35,539 bases of DNA, taken from assembly GCA_947464595.1 (NCBI GenBank), contig CANHXO010000012.1, positions 1 through 35,539 on the forward strand, read 5' to 3'. Below, piece after piece: positions 6,744-15,182 of this stretch (position 1 is the stretch's first letter; each line of letters starts with the position of its first letter). The notes beneath the pieces are model-generated. The model did no database searches. It was not told where the DNA came from and saw only the letters and a program-made list of their open reading frames with translations. The DNA is from Cytophagaceae bacterium. Lineage in GTDB: Bacteria; Bacteroidota; Bacteroidia; Cytophagales; Spirosomataceae. Both the position numbers and the translations under genes were made by a program.

Positions 6744-7165
6744 TGGCACAAAGCATACAAGAAACCCAAGAGGAGTTGATTGATGAATTCGGTTTATTTG
6801 ATGATTGGGCTGATAAATATGAATATTTAATTGATTTGGGTAAAAAGTTACCCAGTTTATCTGAAGCTTTTAAGACAGAAGAAAATGTGATTAAGGGTTG
6901 CCAAAGTCGAGTGTGGTTGCATGCTGAGAGGAGAGGAGATCTGATCGTTTTCGAAGCTGATTCAGAGGCAGTGATTGTCAAAGGCATGATCAGTATGTTG
7001 ATACGAGTATTGTCTAATCATACAGCACAGGAGATCATGCAAGCCGATTTATATTTTATTGACCAAATAGGAATGAGCCAGCATTTAGCGCAAACGCGTT
7101 CGAATGGTTTGGTTTCAATGGTAAAACAAATGAAAAATTATGCGTTGGCCTTTTCAGCGAAGTAA
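6743..7165 (+). CDS. sufE: SufE, sulfur acceptor for SufS
   Basis: The 140-residue protein has the SufE pattern, with the acceptor Cys53 in VIKGCQSRVW and the downstream FEADSEAVIVKGMI segment. SufE takes the persulfide from SufS Cys364 and passes it to the SufB-containing scaffold, raising SufS activity. The ATG shares its A with the last base of the sufS stop codon, and the next gene starts 7 nt after its stop. Confidence 0.95.
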   Translation: MAQSIQETQEELIDEFGLFDDWADKYEYLIDLGKKLPSLSEAFKTEENVIKGCQSRVWLHAERRGDLIVFEADSEAVIVKGMISMLIRVLSNHTAQEIMQADLYFIDQIGMSQHLAQTRSNGLVSMVKQMKNYALAFSAK

Positions 7166-7172
7166 AAAAAAT

Positions 7173-7514
7173 ATGGAAGAGAAAACGACGACATCCTTGG
7201 CTATGACGGAGGTTGAGCTAAAGGAAAAAGTAATCAAGGCGATAAAAACCGTTTACGATCCAGAAATTCCTGTAGACGTATACGAATTAGGTCTCATCTA
7301 TGAAGTGAAAATATTTCCGGTCAATAATGTGTACATTTTGATGACTTTAACTTCTCCATCTTGTCCTTCTGCTGAAAGTATTCCAGTGGATATTGAAAAG
7401 GCGGTTAGGGAAATAGAAGGCATTGCAGAGGTTTCCGTTGAGCTAACTTTTGACCCTCCATATGCACAAGATATGATGTCCGAGGTGGCCAAATTGGAAT
7501 TAGGTTTTATGTAA
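7173..7514 (+). CDS. sufT: SufT-like MIP18/DUF59 Fe-S maturation protein
   Basis: A 113-residue DUF59 (MIP18) domain protein. I choose ATG 7173, since the alternative upstream start at 7140 lies inside sufE. Hallmarks are TVYDPEIPVDVYELGLIY, then LTSPSCPSAESIP with the conserved Cys, and VELTFDPPYAQDMMSE near the C-terminus. Family members (SufT, PaaD-like, human CIAO2/MIP18) help mature or deliver Fe-S clusters, especially under high demand. Position in the suf operon, 7 nt after sufE, supports the SufT role. The exact client proteins are unknown. Confidence 0.9.
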   Translation: MEEKTTTSLAMTEVELKEKVIKAIKTVYDPEIPVDVYELGLIYEVKIFPVNNVYILMTLTSPSCPSAESIPVDIEKAVREIEGIAEVSVELTFDPPYAQDMMSEVAKLELGFM

Positions 7515-7544
7515 GTAAATTTTAAAATAAATAAATATAAAAAT

Positions 7545-7958
7545 ATGTATCCAGAACATTTAGTACATCCTATGCGGATGGATATTGTTGAAGGTGGTTT
7601 CCAAGAGTTATCTTCTGCGTCTGACGTAGAAAACGTGATGGCTCAACCAGGCACTACGTTATTGTTTATCAATTCGGTATGTGGTTGTTCAGCGAGAACG
7701 GCTAGACCAGGTGTCAAAGAGGCGGTTGCTGCTTCGGCTAAAAAGCCTGCCCATCTCGTAACGGTTTTTGCAGGTGTAGACCAGGAGGCGACTCAAAAGG
7801 CGCGCGAGTATACCTTGCCTTATCCTCCATCATCTCCATCTATTGCCCTATTTAAAGATGGTGAATTGGTTCATTTTGTAGAACGTCACCATATTGAAGG
7901 CCGTTCAGCTGAAATGATTGCAGGACATTTAGAAGGTGTTTTCGAGGAATTCTGTTAA
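7545..7958 (+). CDS. Bacilliredoxin (BrxA/BrxB, YphP/YqiW family)
   Basis: The 137-residue protein is a thioredoxin-fold bacilliredoxin with the unusual CGC active site (SVCGCSARTARPG, Cys46 and Cys48), the family N-terminus MYPEHLVHPMR, PYPPSSPSIALF and a C-terminal cysteine. In Firmicutes and some Bacteroidota these proteins reduce bacillithiol mixed disulfides. Here it is the last gene of the suf operon, 30 nt after sufT, just before a strong terminator, which suggests thiol-redox repair linked to Fe-S assembly. Whether this organism makes bacillithiol cannot be seen in this window. Confidence 0.92.
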   Translation: MYPEHLVHPMRMDIVEGGFQELSSASDVENVMAQPGTTLLFINSVCGCSARTARPGVKEAVAASAKKPAHLVTVFAGVDQEATQKAREYTLPYPPSSPSIALFKDGELVHFVERHHIEGRSAEMIAGHLEGVFEEFC

Positions 7959-7970
7959 GATAAATGGCAT

Positions 7971-8006
7971 AAAAAAAGGGGTTAGCGATGGCTAACCCCT
8001 TTTTTT
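7971..8006. terminator. Strong bidirectional terminator between the suf operon and the M16 peptidase
   Basis: A perfect 16-bp stem (aaaaaaaggggttagc, 7971-7986, with its complement 7991-8006) closes a GATG tetraloop. The A-run on one arm and T-run on the other let it stop transcription from both convergent units. Confidence 0.95.
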
Positions 8007-8019
8007 GTGCTTTCGTTAA

Positions 8020-10875
8020 CTATGGTTTTGGAGCACCTCCCACAGCACCTGATTCAGATGTCGTGTTTTTAGCTTTTTCAGCCATCTTTTTAGCTGCTCC
8101 TTCATAATCACCTGCTTTCACAAACGACATTTTCAGTAAGTCGATGGACTTTCTAGATGCCTGTAAAATTTGCTCAGGTGTTAAGCTCTTCACTTTATTC
8201 TCTAAATCATCCGCCCATTTCATGTTTCGGTTCAAATATAAATTTGAATTTAAGGTAGAACTTAATCCACTATCTTGTGAACGACCCACGGCTCTTGCTT
8301 GAATCCATGATTTTTTAGCTTCGTCGATTTCTTTTTGAGTAAATCCTTCCTTTAAAACTTTTTCAATTTCTTCTTTAAAGGCAGCTTCTAATTTGGCTAA
8401 ATTTTCTGGCGCATAAATCGCATAGCCAACAAATGCACCTGATTGATCTAATGGACTTGCCGCAAATTGAGAACCTACGCCATAAGATAAACCTTCTTTT
8501 TGACGAATGCGGTTCATTAAACGAGAGCTCAATCCTGATCCTCCGCCCAACATATAATTGCTTAATTCTAGTGCCGCATAATCTGGGTCATTGTCCGATA
8601 TTTTAATCGGTTGGTATGCTAAGAAAAAGGCATTTGCTTTATCCGGAGTTTCAATGGATTTTACTTGGCCCCTAATATCTTTGAAAATTTCAGGTACTCT
8701 TGTAAAAGGCTTAGGCGACTTCCAATCAGCAAATTCAGCTTTGATAGTAGCTTTTAACTCGGCCTCATCGAAATCTCCAACAGCAGAAAACGTAGCGTTA
8801 GATGCCCCATAAAATCCTTTATAAAATGCGATGGATTGTTCTAATTTAGCCGTTGAATAACTCGCCGTTTGTTCCGCCATGGTTGGCTGGTAGCGAATGT
8901 CATTTTTTGGATAGTGTCCACTTCTTAATTGACCCAATGCCTCACTCGCTTTGGCCGTTGGCTCACTTTTTTGCGATTCAATTTGCGTTAAATTCTCTTG
9001 CTTTAACTTCTCAAATTCATCTGCAGGGAAATTAGGTTGCTTTAATGCTTCTGCGACTAATTTCAATGCTGGGATTAAATTGTCTTTGGTTGTCTCGATG
9101 GATACGTTGGCCTGAGTAGGTCCTCCCGAGATAGAAACACGTGCTTTTAATTTATCCAATTCATCTTGAAATTGTTGGCGTGTGTGCTTAGCCGTTCCTT
9201 TTGTCAACATATCTGCAGCTAAATCAGCGGCAGTAGCTGTTCCTAACAATGATTTCTCATCTCCAAAACGAAGGGTCATTTTGGCATACACGGAATTACC
9301 GCGTGTTTTTTTAGCCAAAAGCGCTAATTTGATACCAGCAATATTTTCTATCTTAGTTCTTGAATCAATGTTGCTTGGGGATGGATCAAAAGCTTCTCCT
9401 TCTGCCACAGCAGCTTTCCCTTTGAAATCTTTTAGTATTTCAGCTACCTCTTTTGCTTCTGGAATCTCAGCGCGATCAGGTTTTTCGGTTGGGATAAATA
9501 TACCAGACGTACGATTAGATGATTTGAAATAGGCAGCAGCTACTCGTTGAATGTCTGCTGGGGTAATTTTTTCCAATTGGTTTCTTGTGTGAAACAATAA
9601 TCGCCAATCCCCTTGTGCGATGTACTCCGACATGCCTATTCCTACACGTTGAGCATTATTTAAAAGCAATTCAATGTTCTTGATGCCTTTGGTTTTAATG
9701 CGATCTACCTCTTCTTTGGTGGGAGGTGTTTTGGCAAAATTTTCAATGGTCTCGATCATGATTTTTTTCACGGAATCCAATGATTTTTCTTTTAAAACCT
9801 CAGCTGCAAAGTAAACAAGTCCTGGTTCTTTTAATTGGAATGTCATTCCAAATTGGCTTGAAGCCTTTTTAGTGTCAATTAATGCCTTATACAAACGACC
9901 TGATGGAGCATCTGTTAAAAGATCTGCCATAACATCTACAGCTACATAATCTGGATGCAATCCGGAAGGGATATGGTAAGCCATACCTACCACTTGAACA
10001 TCACCTACACGCTTTAATGTTACTTCTCTTTCTCCATCTTGTGTGGGTTCAGCCGTGAATGTTTTAGTTAACTCACGCGTGGGGCGAGGGATTACACCAA
10101 ATTTCTGATTAACTAATTGTAACGTTTTGATGGGATCAAATTTTCCAGCGATCAACAACACCGCGTTATCGGGTTGGTAATATTTATGGTAATATGCCTG
10201 CAGATTCTCTATTGGCACTTTTTCGATGTCAGAGCGAGCCCCTATCGTCGAGTTACCATAGTTATGCCATAAAAATGCAGTGGAAACAATGCGTTCCATT
10301 AAAACACTTCCTGGGTCGTTTTCACCACGTTCAAATTCATTTCGAACCACCGTCATTTCAGTTTCTAATTCACTCTTTGCAATGCGTGAATTGATCATTC
10401 GATCGGCTTCCATGTCAAGTGCCCAATCTAAATTTTCATCAGTCGCTGCAAAAGTTTCAAAGTAATTGGTTCGATCTAACCAGGTAGTACCATTAAATTG
10501 GGCACCATGGTCAGAAATTTCTTTGGCTACTTCTTTATGCTTTTCTTTGGTACCCTTGAAAACCATGTGTTCCAAAAGGTGGGACATACCAGTTTCTCCA
10601 TAACCCTCGTGGCGTGAACCGACCAAATAGGTGATGTTCACCGTAATGGTTTGTTTGGATGGGTCTGGGAATAATAAAACCTTAAGACCATTCGCTAATT
10701 TATATTCAGTAATTCCTTCAGCGGAAGTAATTTTTTCTGGAATGGGCAATGAAGCTGCTGTTGCTGCGACGGCAGGCTGTTTGGTAGGTGTTTTTGAAGC
10801 GGCAGGCTTTTGTTGGGCCCACGTCAACGTAAATGAACTGACCAAAACTAGTCCTGAAAGGAGTATTTTTTTCAT
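8020..10875 (-). CDS. Exported two-domain M16-family zinc metallopeptidase
   Basis: The 951-residue protein begins with a signal peptide (MKKILLSGLVLVSSFTLTWA, cleaved about residue 20) followed by an Ala/Pro/Thr-rich linker. The first M16 domain holds the inverted zinc motif HLLEH (His99, Glu102, His103) and the distal Glu in VVRNEFE (about residue 180). A second, M16_C-like half from about residue 510 lacks HxxEH and ends with GGGSGLSSRLMNRIRQKEGLS-type sequence that binds substrate. This is the pitrilysin-like arrangement common in Bacteroidota, expected in the periplasm, where it would degrade peptides. It ends close to the bidirectional terminator shared with the suf operon. Confidence 0.94.
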   Translation of the reverse strand: MKKILLSGLVLVSSFTLTWAQQKPAASKTPTKQPAVAATAASLPIPEKITSAEGITEYKLANGLKVLLFPDPSKQTITVNITYLVGSRHEGYGETGMSHLLEHMVFKGTKEKHKEVAKEISDHGAQFNGTTWLDRTNYFETFAATDENLDWALDMEADRMINSRIAKSELETEMTVVRNEFERGENDPGSVLMERIVSTAFLWHNYGNSTIGARSDIEKVPIENLQAYYHKYYQPDNAVLLIAGKFDPIKTLQLVNQKFGVIPRPTRELTKTFTAEPTQDGEREVTLKRVGDVQVVGMAYHIPSGLHPDYVAVDVMADLLTDAPSGRLYKALIDTKKASSQFGMTFQLKEPGLVYFAAEVLKEKSLDSVKKIMIETIENFAKTPPTKEEVDRIKTKGIKNIELLLNNAQRVGIGMSEYIAQGDWRLLFHTRNQLEKITPADIQRVAAAYFKSSNRTSGIFIPTEKPDRAEIPEAKEVAEILKDFKGKAAVAEGEAFDPSPSNIDSRTKIENIAGIKLALLAKKTRGNSVYAKMTLRFGDEKSLLGTATAADLAADMLTKGTAKHTRQQFQDELDKLKARVSISGGPTQANVSIETTKDNLIPALKLVAEALKQPNFPADEFEKLKQENLTQIESQKSEPTAKASEALGQLRSGHYPKNDIRYQPTMAEQTASYSTAKLEQSIAFYKGFYGASNATFSAVGDFDEAELKATIKAEFADWKSPKPFTRVPEIFKDIRGQVKSIETPDKANAFFLAYQPIKISDNDPDYAALELSNYMLGGGSGLSSRLMNRIRQKEGLSYGVGSQFAASPLDQSGAFVGYAIYAPENLAKLEAAFKEEIEKVLKEGFTQKEIDEAKKSWIQARAVGRSQDSGLSSTLNSNLYLNRNMKWADDLENKVKSLTPEQILQASRKSIDLLKMSFVKAGDYEGAAKKMAEKAKNTTSESGAVGGAPKP

Positions 10876-10961
10876 GGTTTTAATTGAATGTTGATTTAAA
10901 ATTAAAAATTTAAATTACCTAAAATTTTGTTTGTGACGTGTAATTTTAGGATAGGTGGATG

Positions 10962-10985
10962 AATAAACCCACGATAGGGTTTATT
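10962..10985. terminator. Hairpin overlapping the TPR gene stop codon
   Basis: Arms aataaaccc (10962-10970) and its complement (10977-10985) enclose a 6-nt loop. The T-rich tail is on the plus-strand side, so for the TPR gene, read leftward, it is only a weak terminator or a 3'-end stabilising hairpin. Confidence 0.4.
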
Positions 10986-12384
10986 TTTTATATTGTTGGA
11001 TTAACTTAAAGATTGCTTTTTGGGTTTCTAAATTCGGAAAATACTCAAACATGATGACGTGTTGGTCATAGTCTAAGATAAGTCCTGATTCTAAAAAGTG
11101 AAAGGCTTCCTTAAATTGGCCCGCTTTAATTAAGAAGATGGCTGATCGGTAATAGAAGTCAGCTTCTTCGGGTAACTCATCAATCGCAGATAACATGATA
11201 TCGGCTGACTTCTCAAAATCTTCGAGGTCATAGTGCAATTGGGCCCATTTAACCCAGGTGGGTGCAAAGAATGAATCGAGCTCGATGGACTTTTGGTAGG
11301 CTTCATCGGCCGAAATGGTATTTCCTAAATAAGCTTCCACATCAGCTAAACCAGTCCAGTACAGTGGGTTAGATTCATTTAGTTTGATCGCTTTTTTTAA
11401 AAAATGCAATGATTCAAACCATTTATCCATTTCTGTTAAGCAAACAGCCAATCCATAGTATCCTTCGTCCCAGAGTGGGTCAAGTTTGACAGCATCCTTA
11501 TAATAGGATAATGCGGCTTCAAACTTCTTTTGTCTTTCTAAACTAGCTCCCAAGCAACAAAATAACTCAGGATTGGGATCATCATAAGTTAGGCATTGTG
11601 TATAAGATTCTTCCGCTTTTGGGTAATCTTTTAAGTTCATGTAGGTGTTCCCTAAATTAAACAAGGAGGAGCCAAATGTGGGTTCAATGGCTAAAGAATA
11701 CTCATAGGCGTCGATAGCCTTCTCAAATTGTTTTAATTTTGAATAGGCAATGCCTAAGTTATACCAAGCGGTATAGGAAAAAGGATCTTGGTCTATAAAG
11801 TTTTTGTAAAAAGGAATACTTTCGTCGATTTTGCCAATTTCATCCAGTGCATTAGCTAATTCCACCAATGCATTTTCATTTTCTGGGTTATATTCCAATG
11901 ATTTTTTGAACATGTCAACCGCCTCGCGGGGTTTGAACCAGGCTACATAGCTTAAGCCTAACCTAAAGTAGACTTCATCTTTTTCTTCATAAGCTTCTAG
12001 CGCTTCTAAAAATAGGTTCACCGAAGCTTCATGCTGGCCCATTTGGCTTAATAAAGTTCCTTTCACTAAAACGAGTTCAATATCTGTTGGAAATAATAAA
12101 ATCGCATTTTCAATAATTTCCATAGCGTCCTCAGGCTTTTGCATTTCTCCTAAAACCTGCGCTTTTAATATGATTAATTCCAGTGTGTAGGGAAAATGGG
12201 TCAACCCTAAATCACATGCTTTTAATGCCTCGTCAAACTTTGATTGCATGAAATAATGATCGGCAATTTGTTCTAGCGTGTCAATGTCGAAGAATGAATC
12301 CTCTTGATTATTTAACATCTTTTCAAATCTTTGAACGGAAGAATTAATATCTTCTCTGTTTTCATCGAATTCGGGATCCAGCAT
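10981..12384 (-). CDS. Cytoplasmic tetratricopeptide-repeat protein
   Basis: The 467-residue protein is almost wholly built from TPR-like helical pairs, about ten, for example AWYNLGIAYSKLKQFEKAIDAY and SLFNLGNTYMNLKDYPKAEESY, with an acidic N-terminus (LDPEFDENRED). There is no signal peptide or membrane segment, so it is probably cytoplasmic. Such proteins are scaffolds for protein-protein contacts; its partner is unknown. It is divergent from the Ppx/GppA phosphatase gene. It is a long TPR protein of a type often found in Bacteroidota genomes. Confidence 0.9.
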   Translation of the reverse strand: MLDPEFDENREDINSSVQRFEKMLNNQEDSFFDIDTLEQIADHYFMQSKFDEALKACDLGLTHFPYTLELIILKAQVLGEMQKPEDAMEIIENAILLFPTDIELVLVKGTLLSQMGQHEASVNLFLEALEAYEEKDEVYFRLGLSYVAWFKPREAVDMFKKSLEYNPENENALVELANALDEIGKIDESIPFYKNFIDQDPFSYTAWYNLGIAYSKLKQFEKAIDAYEYSLAIEPTFGSSLFNLGNTYMNLKDYPKAEESYTQCLTYDDPNPELFCCLGASLERQKKFEAALSYYKDAVKLDPLWDEGYYGLAVCLTEMDKWFESLHFLKKAIKLNESNPLYWTGLADVEAYLGNTISADEAYQKSIELDSFFAPTWVKWAQLHYDLEDFEKSADIMLSAIDELPEEADFYYRSAIFLIKAGQFKEAFHFLESGLILDYDQHVIMFEYFPNLETQKAIFKLIQQYKK

Positions 12385-12464
12385 AGAATATTATTGGAGG
12401 TTAGTCGAGATAATTTTTACTAAATTAAAGCAATTATTTTTAAATTTTAAACAGTATTTCAACC

Positions 12465-12472
12465 TAAATTTG
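12465..12472 (+). promoter_or_regulatory. -7 box of the Ppx/GppA phosphatase gene
   Basis: TAAATTTG is a full match to TAnnTTTG, ending 17 nt upstream of the ATG. No convincing -33 box is visible. Confidence 0.45.
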
Positions 12473-12489
12473 TTCCAAAATTTTAATTA

Positions 12490-13422
12490 ATGCCACAGCC
12501 AACTGCAATCATCGATTTAGGTACAAATACCTTCCAACTTTTAGTGGCTATTCAAGGAAATATTTCCCAACCCTTACAGATAATTCGCCAATTGCAAAGG
12601 CCTGTGCAGTTAGGCTCAGGGGCCATGGAAACGGGACTTTTGCAACATGATGCCATGGATCGAGCTTTGATTGCATTAACCGAATTTAAGGCAGTGGCTT
12701 TGGCGGAAGGATGTCACTTGGATCGAATTCATGCGATTGGTACTAGTATATTGAGAAGGGCTAGCAATACGCCAACATTTATCGAGGAAGTAGATCAACG
12801 ATTAGGTATCAAAATTCAGGTAATTTCTGGGATTGAAGAAGCTGATTTAATCTACCATGGGATTTTTCATTCATTGCCTCAACCTTGGGGCCCTACGAGT
12901 TTAGTCATGGATATTGGGGGAGGTAGCGTCGAATTTATTCTATTTAAAGCAAGTTACATCCTTTATAAAGTGAGTTTAGAACTGGGTGGTTTGAGGCTTT
13001 TGTCATTGTTCCAGCAAGATGGTCATTTTCATCAATCTCAATTAATTGACATGCAAATCTATCTTGAAGATCACATGAGGCCTTTGTTCGCGGCATGTGC
13101 ACAACATAAACCTGAGGTTTTAATTGGCGCGGCAGGTGCCTTTGAAACGATTTGGGATTTGGCCCATGCTGAGGAACCTGATCTTGTTATTCCTCCTGCC
13201 TCTGAATTGGTTATTAAGCAATTTTACCAACAAAAGAAACGGGTGGAAGAAAGTGATTTTGAGGGCCGACAGAAAATAAAAGGGATGAAAGCATTTAGGG
13301 CAGGTATATTGCCTTATGCTAATGTTTTGATAGCCACGGTTTTGGAGAAATTATCCATCGAAACTATGTGGGTGTCTTCCTATAGCTTAAAGGAGGGCTA
13401 TTGGTTTCTTCAGAATAAATAA
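12490..13422 (+). CDS. Ppx/GppA-family phosphatase
   Basis: The 310-residue protein has the two-lobed actin-like ATPase fold of exopolyphosphatase / pppGpp phosphatases: phosphate-binding motifs IDLGTNTFQLL (8-18) and MDIGGGSVEFIL (about 140-151), with GIEEADLIYHG between them. It lacks the extra C-terminal HD-like domain of long Ppx proteins, fitting the short form common in Bacteroidota. The substrate may be polyphosphate or (p)ppGpp; sequence alone does not decide. It is divergent from the TPR gene. Confidence 0.92.
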   Translation: MPQPTAIIDLGTNTFQLLVAIQGNISQPLQIIRQLQRPVQLGSGAMETGLLQHDAMDRALIALTEFKAVALAEGCHLDRIHAIGTSILRRASNTPTFIEEVDQRLGIKIQVISGIEEADLIYHGIFHSLPQPWGPTSLVMDIGGGSVEFILFKASYILYKVSLELGGLRLLSLFQQDGHFHQSQLIDMQIYLEDHMRPLFAACAQHKPEVLIGAAGAFETIWDLAHAEEPDLVIPPASELVIKQFYQQKKRVEESDFEGRQKIKGMKAFRAGILPYANVLIATVLEKLSIETMWVSSYSLKEGYWFLQNK

Positions 13423-13443
13423 AGCTAAAAAGATCTGTTTTTT

Positions 13444-13474
13444 TTTGACAAAAACAATAAAAATGATAATCTTT
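13444..13474 (+). promoter_or_regulatory. Possible promoter of exbB-exbD
   Basis: TTTG (13444-13447) is followed after 19 nt by TAATCTTT (13467-13474), a 6-of-8 match to TAnnTTTG at the right spacing. It lies about 40 nt upstream of exbB. Confidence 0.3.
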
Positions 13475-13513
13475 AAGGTTATAAAGTGTTATTAAATTTT
13501 TCAACAAATATTT

Positions 13514-14185
13514 ATGTCATCGATACTTAATTTAATTCTGTTGCAAGCAAGCGCTCAAGAAGAATTCACCATTTTAAGCTTATTGGAAAAAGGAGGGTAT
13601 GTGATGTATCCGATCTTGTTCTTGTTTAGTGCTGCTGTGTTTTTATTTATTGAAAGGTATTTATACATAAGAAAGACGACTAAAATAGACGAGAACTTTC
13701 TGCATAACATCAATGAACTTTTATTGGCCGGTAATATTCAAGCTGCCATTACTTATTGCAAGAATTCTAAATTCCCCATTGCCAATATGTTAGAGCGTGG
13801 ATTAGGTCGCTTAGGTTCTCCGATTCGTGAAATTGAAAGTGCGATAGAAAACAAGGCGAAGCTCGAAATTTATAACATGGAAAAGAATTTAGGTATTTTG
13901 AGCTCGATTGCTCGAATTGCGCCGATGTTTGGATTCTTGGGAACCGTAACGGGGATGATTCGTACGTTTCATAATATTTCGACTTCAAATAAAATTGAAA
14001 TTTCGACGATTGCGTCCGGTATTTATGAGAAAATGGTTACTTCCGCTTCGGGATTAATTGTAGGTATTATCGCTTATGTGTTATACACGTTATTAATGAC
14101 GATGATTGACCGTAGTATTAATAAGATGGAGATTGTAGCAATGGATTTTATTGATTTATTGCATAAGCCAGCTAATAAAAAATAA
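13514..14185 (+). CDS. exbB: MotA/TolQ/ExbB-family proton channel protein
   Basis: The 223-residue protein has the ExbB/TolQ layout: a first membrane helix at about residues 30-48 (MYPILFLFSAAVFLFIERYL), a long cytoplasmic stretch, and two further helices (about 135-160 and 172-195) around the conserved APMFGFLGTVTGMIRTF, whose Thr lines the proton path. With ExbD it forms a proton-driven motor that energises TonB or a Tol-like partner in the outer membrane. exbD starts 4 nt downstream. No tonB is in the window, so the energised partner is unknown. Confidence 0.92.
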   Translation: MSSILNLILLQASAQEEFTILSLLEKGGYVMYPILFLFSAAVFLFIERYLYIRKTTKIDENFLHNINELLLAGNIQAAITYCKNSKFPIANMLERGLGRLGSPIREIESAIENKAKLEIYNMEKNLGILSSIARIAPMFGFLGTVTGMIRTFHNISTSNKIEISTIASGIYEKMVTSASGLIVGIIAYVLYTLLMTMIDRSINKMEIVAMDFIDLLHKPANKK

Positions 14186-14189
14186 TTGT

Positions 14190-14600
14190 ATGAATTTTAG
14201 AAAGCGCGAAAGAGAGGCATCCGAGGTTGAAACAGGTGCGTTAGCGGATATTTTGTTTTTCTTATTGATGTTTTTTTTAATGATATCCACTTTGGCTTCT
14301 CCGGATGCTATTCGTTTATTGCTTCCAAAAGCAGATTCTACGAAGGTTACCCCACCGGTAGTGGAGTCTATTCGTTTGTCCGTAGATGCGAATAATGCTT
14401 TTTATTTGGATGGAAATGCTACTGGTATTGCCATTGAACAAGTAGATTCGGCCTTAAAAATCATCTTGCAAACTAAAAAGGCTACCTCATTAATTATTTC
14501 TATCGACAAAACGCGTACGGTTCAAGATTTAACTGATATATATGATTTAGCTGCCAAAAATAACCTTTCGATGGTAATGGCCGCGGAGAAGAAGAAATAA
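14190..14600 (+). CDS. exbD: ExbD/TolR-family biopolymer transport protein
   Basis: A 136-residue protein with a short cytoplasmic N-terminus, one membrane helix and a periplasmic domain. I use ATG 14190; an upstream alternative overlaps exbB and is not needed. The conserved membrane Asp20 in TGALADILFFLLMFF is the proton-carrying residue of ExbD/TolR. The periplasmic part ends with ISIDKTRTVQDLTDIYDLAAK. It is translationally close to exbB (4 nt) and to the following YetF remnant (6 nt). Confidence 0.92.
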   Translation: MNFRKREREASEVETGALADILFFLLMFFLMISTLASPDAIRLLLPKADSTKVTPPVVESIRLSVDANNAFYLDGNATGIAIEQVDSALKIILQTKKATSLIISIDKTRTVQDLTDIYDLAAKNNLSMVMAAEKKK

Positions 14601-14606
14601 AAATTT

Positions 14607-15118
14607 ATGGAAGGCTACCTGAATATAGCCCTTAAATCAATAGCCGTTTACGTGTTCATCGTGGCGGCTATTCGTGTTTTTGGCAAGAAAGAATTTGCTC
14701 AACTATCGATCATTGATTTAGTTTTTATTTTACTAATTTCTAATTCAGTTCAAAATGCGATGGTTGGAACTGATTCAACCTTAGAAGGTGGATTGGTAGC
14801 CGCATTTTCACTTTTTCTGATGAATTTTGTATTCAAAAAGATCTCTTTGTTCAGTAAGGATTTTTCAAAGGTGATTGATGGGAGCCTATTCTATTAATTT
14901 ATCAAGGAGAAATCAGGTTGGACGGTCTAAAAAAAGCACAAATTTCGGAAGAGCAACTCCATGCGGTGGTCCGTGAACATGGAGTAGAAAGTATTGAATT
15001 GGTTAATCTAGCGATGTTTGAAGTGGATGGTAATATTTCAGTGCTTTGGGATAATTTCAAGAAAAGTACGCAAAGAAAACATAAAGGACATCGCGTGATA
15101 GGCAAAAATACAGCCTAA
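14607..15118 (+). pseudogene. DUF421/YetF-family membrane protein, broken by a one-base frameshift
   Basis: The first part (14607-14897) encodes the membrane domain: VYVFIVAAIRVFGKKEFAQL, then DLVFILLISNSVQNAMVG, and ends in IDGSLFY at a stop. The second part is open in the -1 frame from about 14880 to 15118 and encodes the matching cytoplasmic domain: ILLIYQGEI, then KKAQISEEQLHAVVREHG, then NLAMFEVDGNISVL. Adding one C in the GCC run near 14886 would join them as DGSPILLIYQGEI, the expected family sequence, giving about 170 residues. So this is either a pseudogene or a sequencing indel. No obvious slippery heptamer supports programmed frameshifting. It follows exbD by 6 nt. Confidence 0.85.
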
Positions 15119-15182
15119 TATTGTATCTTTACTGTATTCTAGTCTGTTTGTAGAGATAGGAGTCATTTTGTTTTCGTATTTG

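Noticed and set aside
8591-10894. Several plus-strand ORFs of 60-116 codons
   Set aside because: They are antisense shadows within the M16 peptidase gene, which is fully supported by HLLEH and its domain layout.
14880-14900. Programmed -1 frameshift in the YetF gene
   Set aside because: The frames overlap by only about 20 nt and no slippery heptamer or downstream stem is seen; a single-base deletion is simpler.
15119-15182. Threonine attenuator or leader peptide before thrA
   Set aside because: No Thr/Ile-rich short ORF and no competing hairpins are visible in the 64-nt gap.
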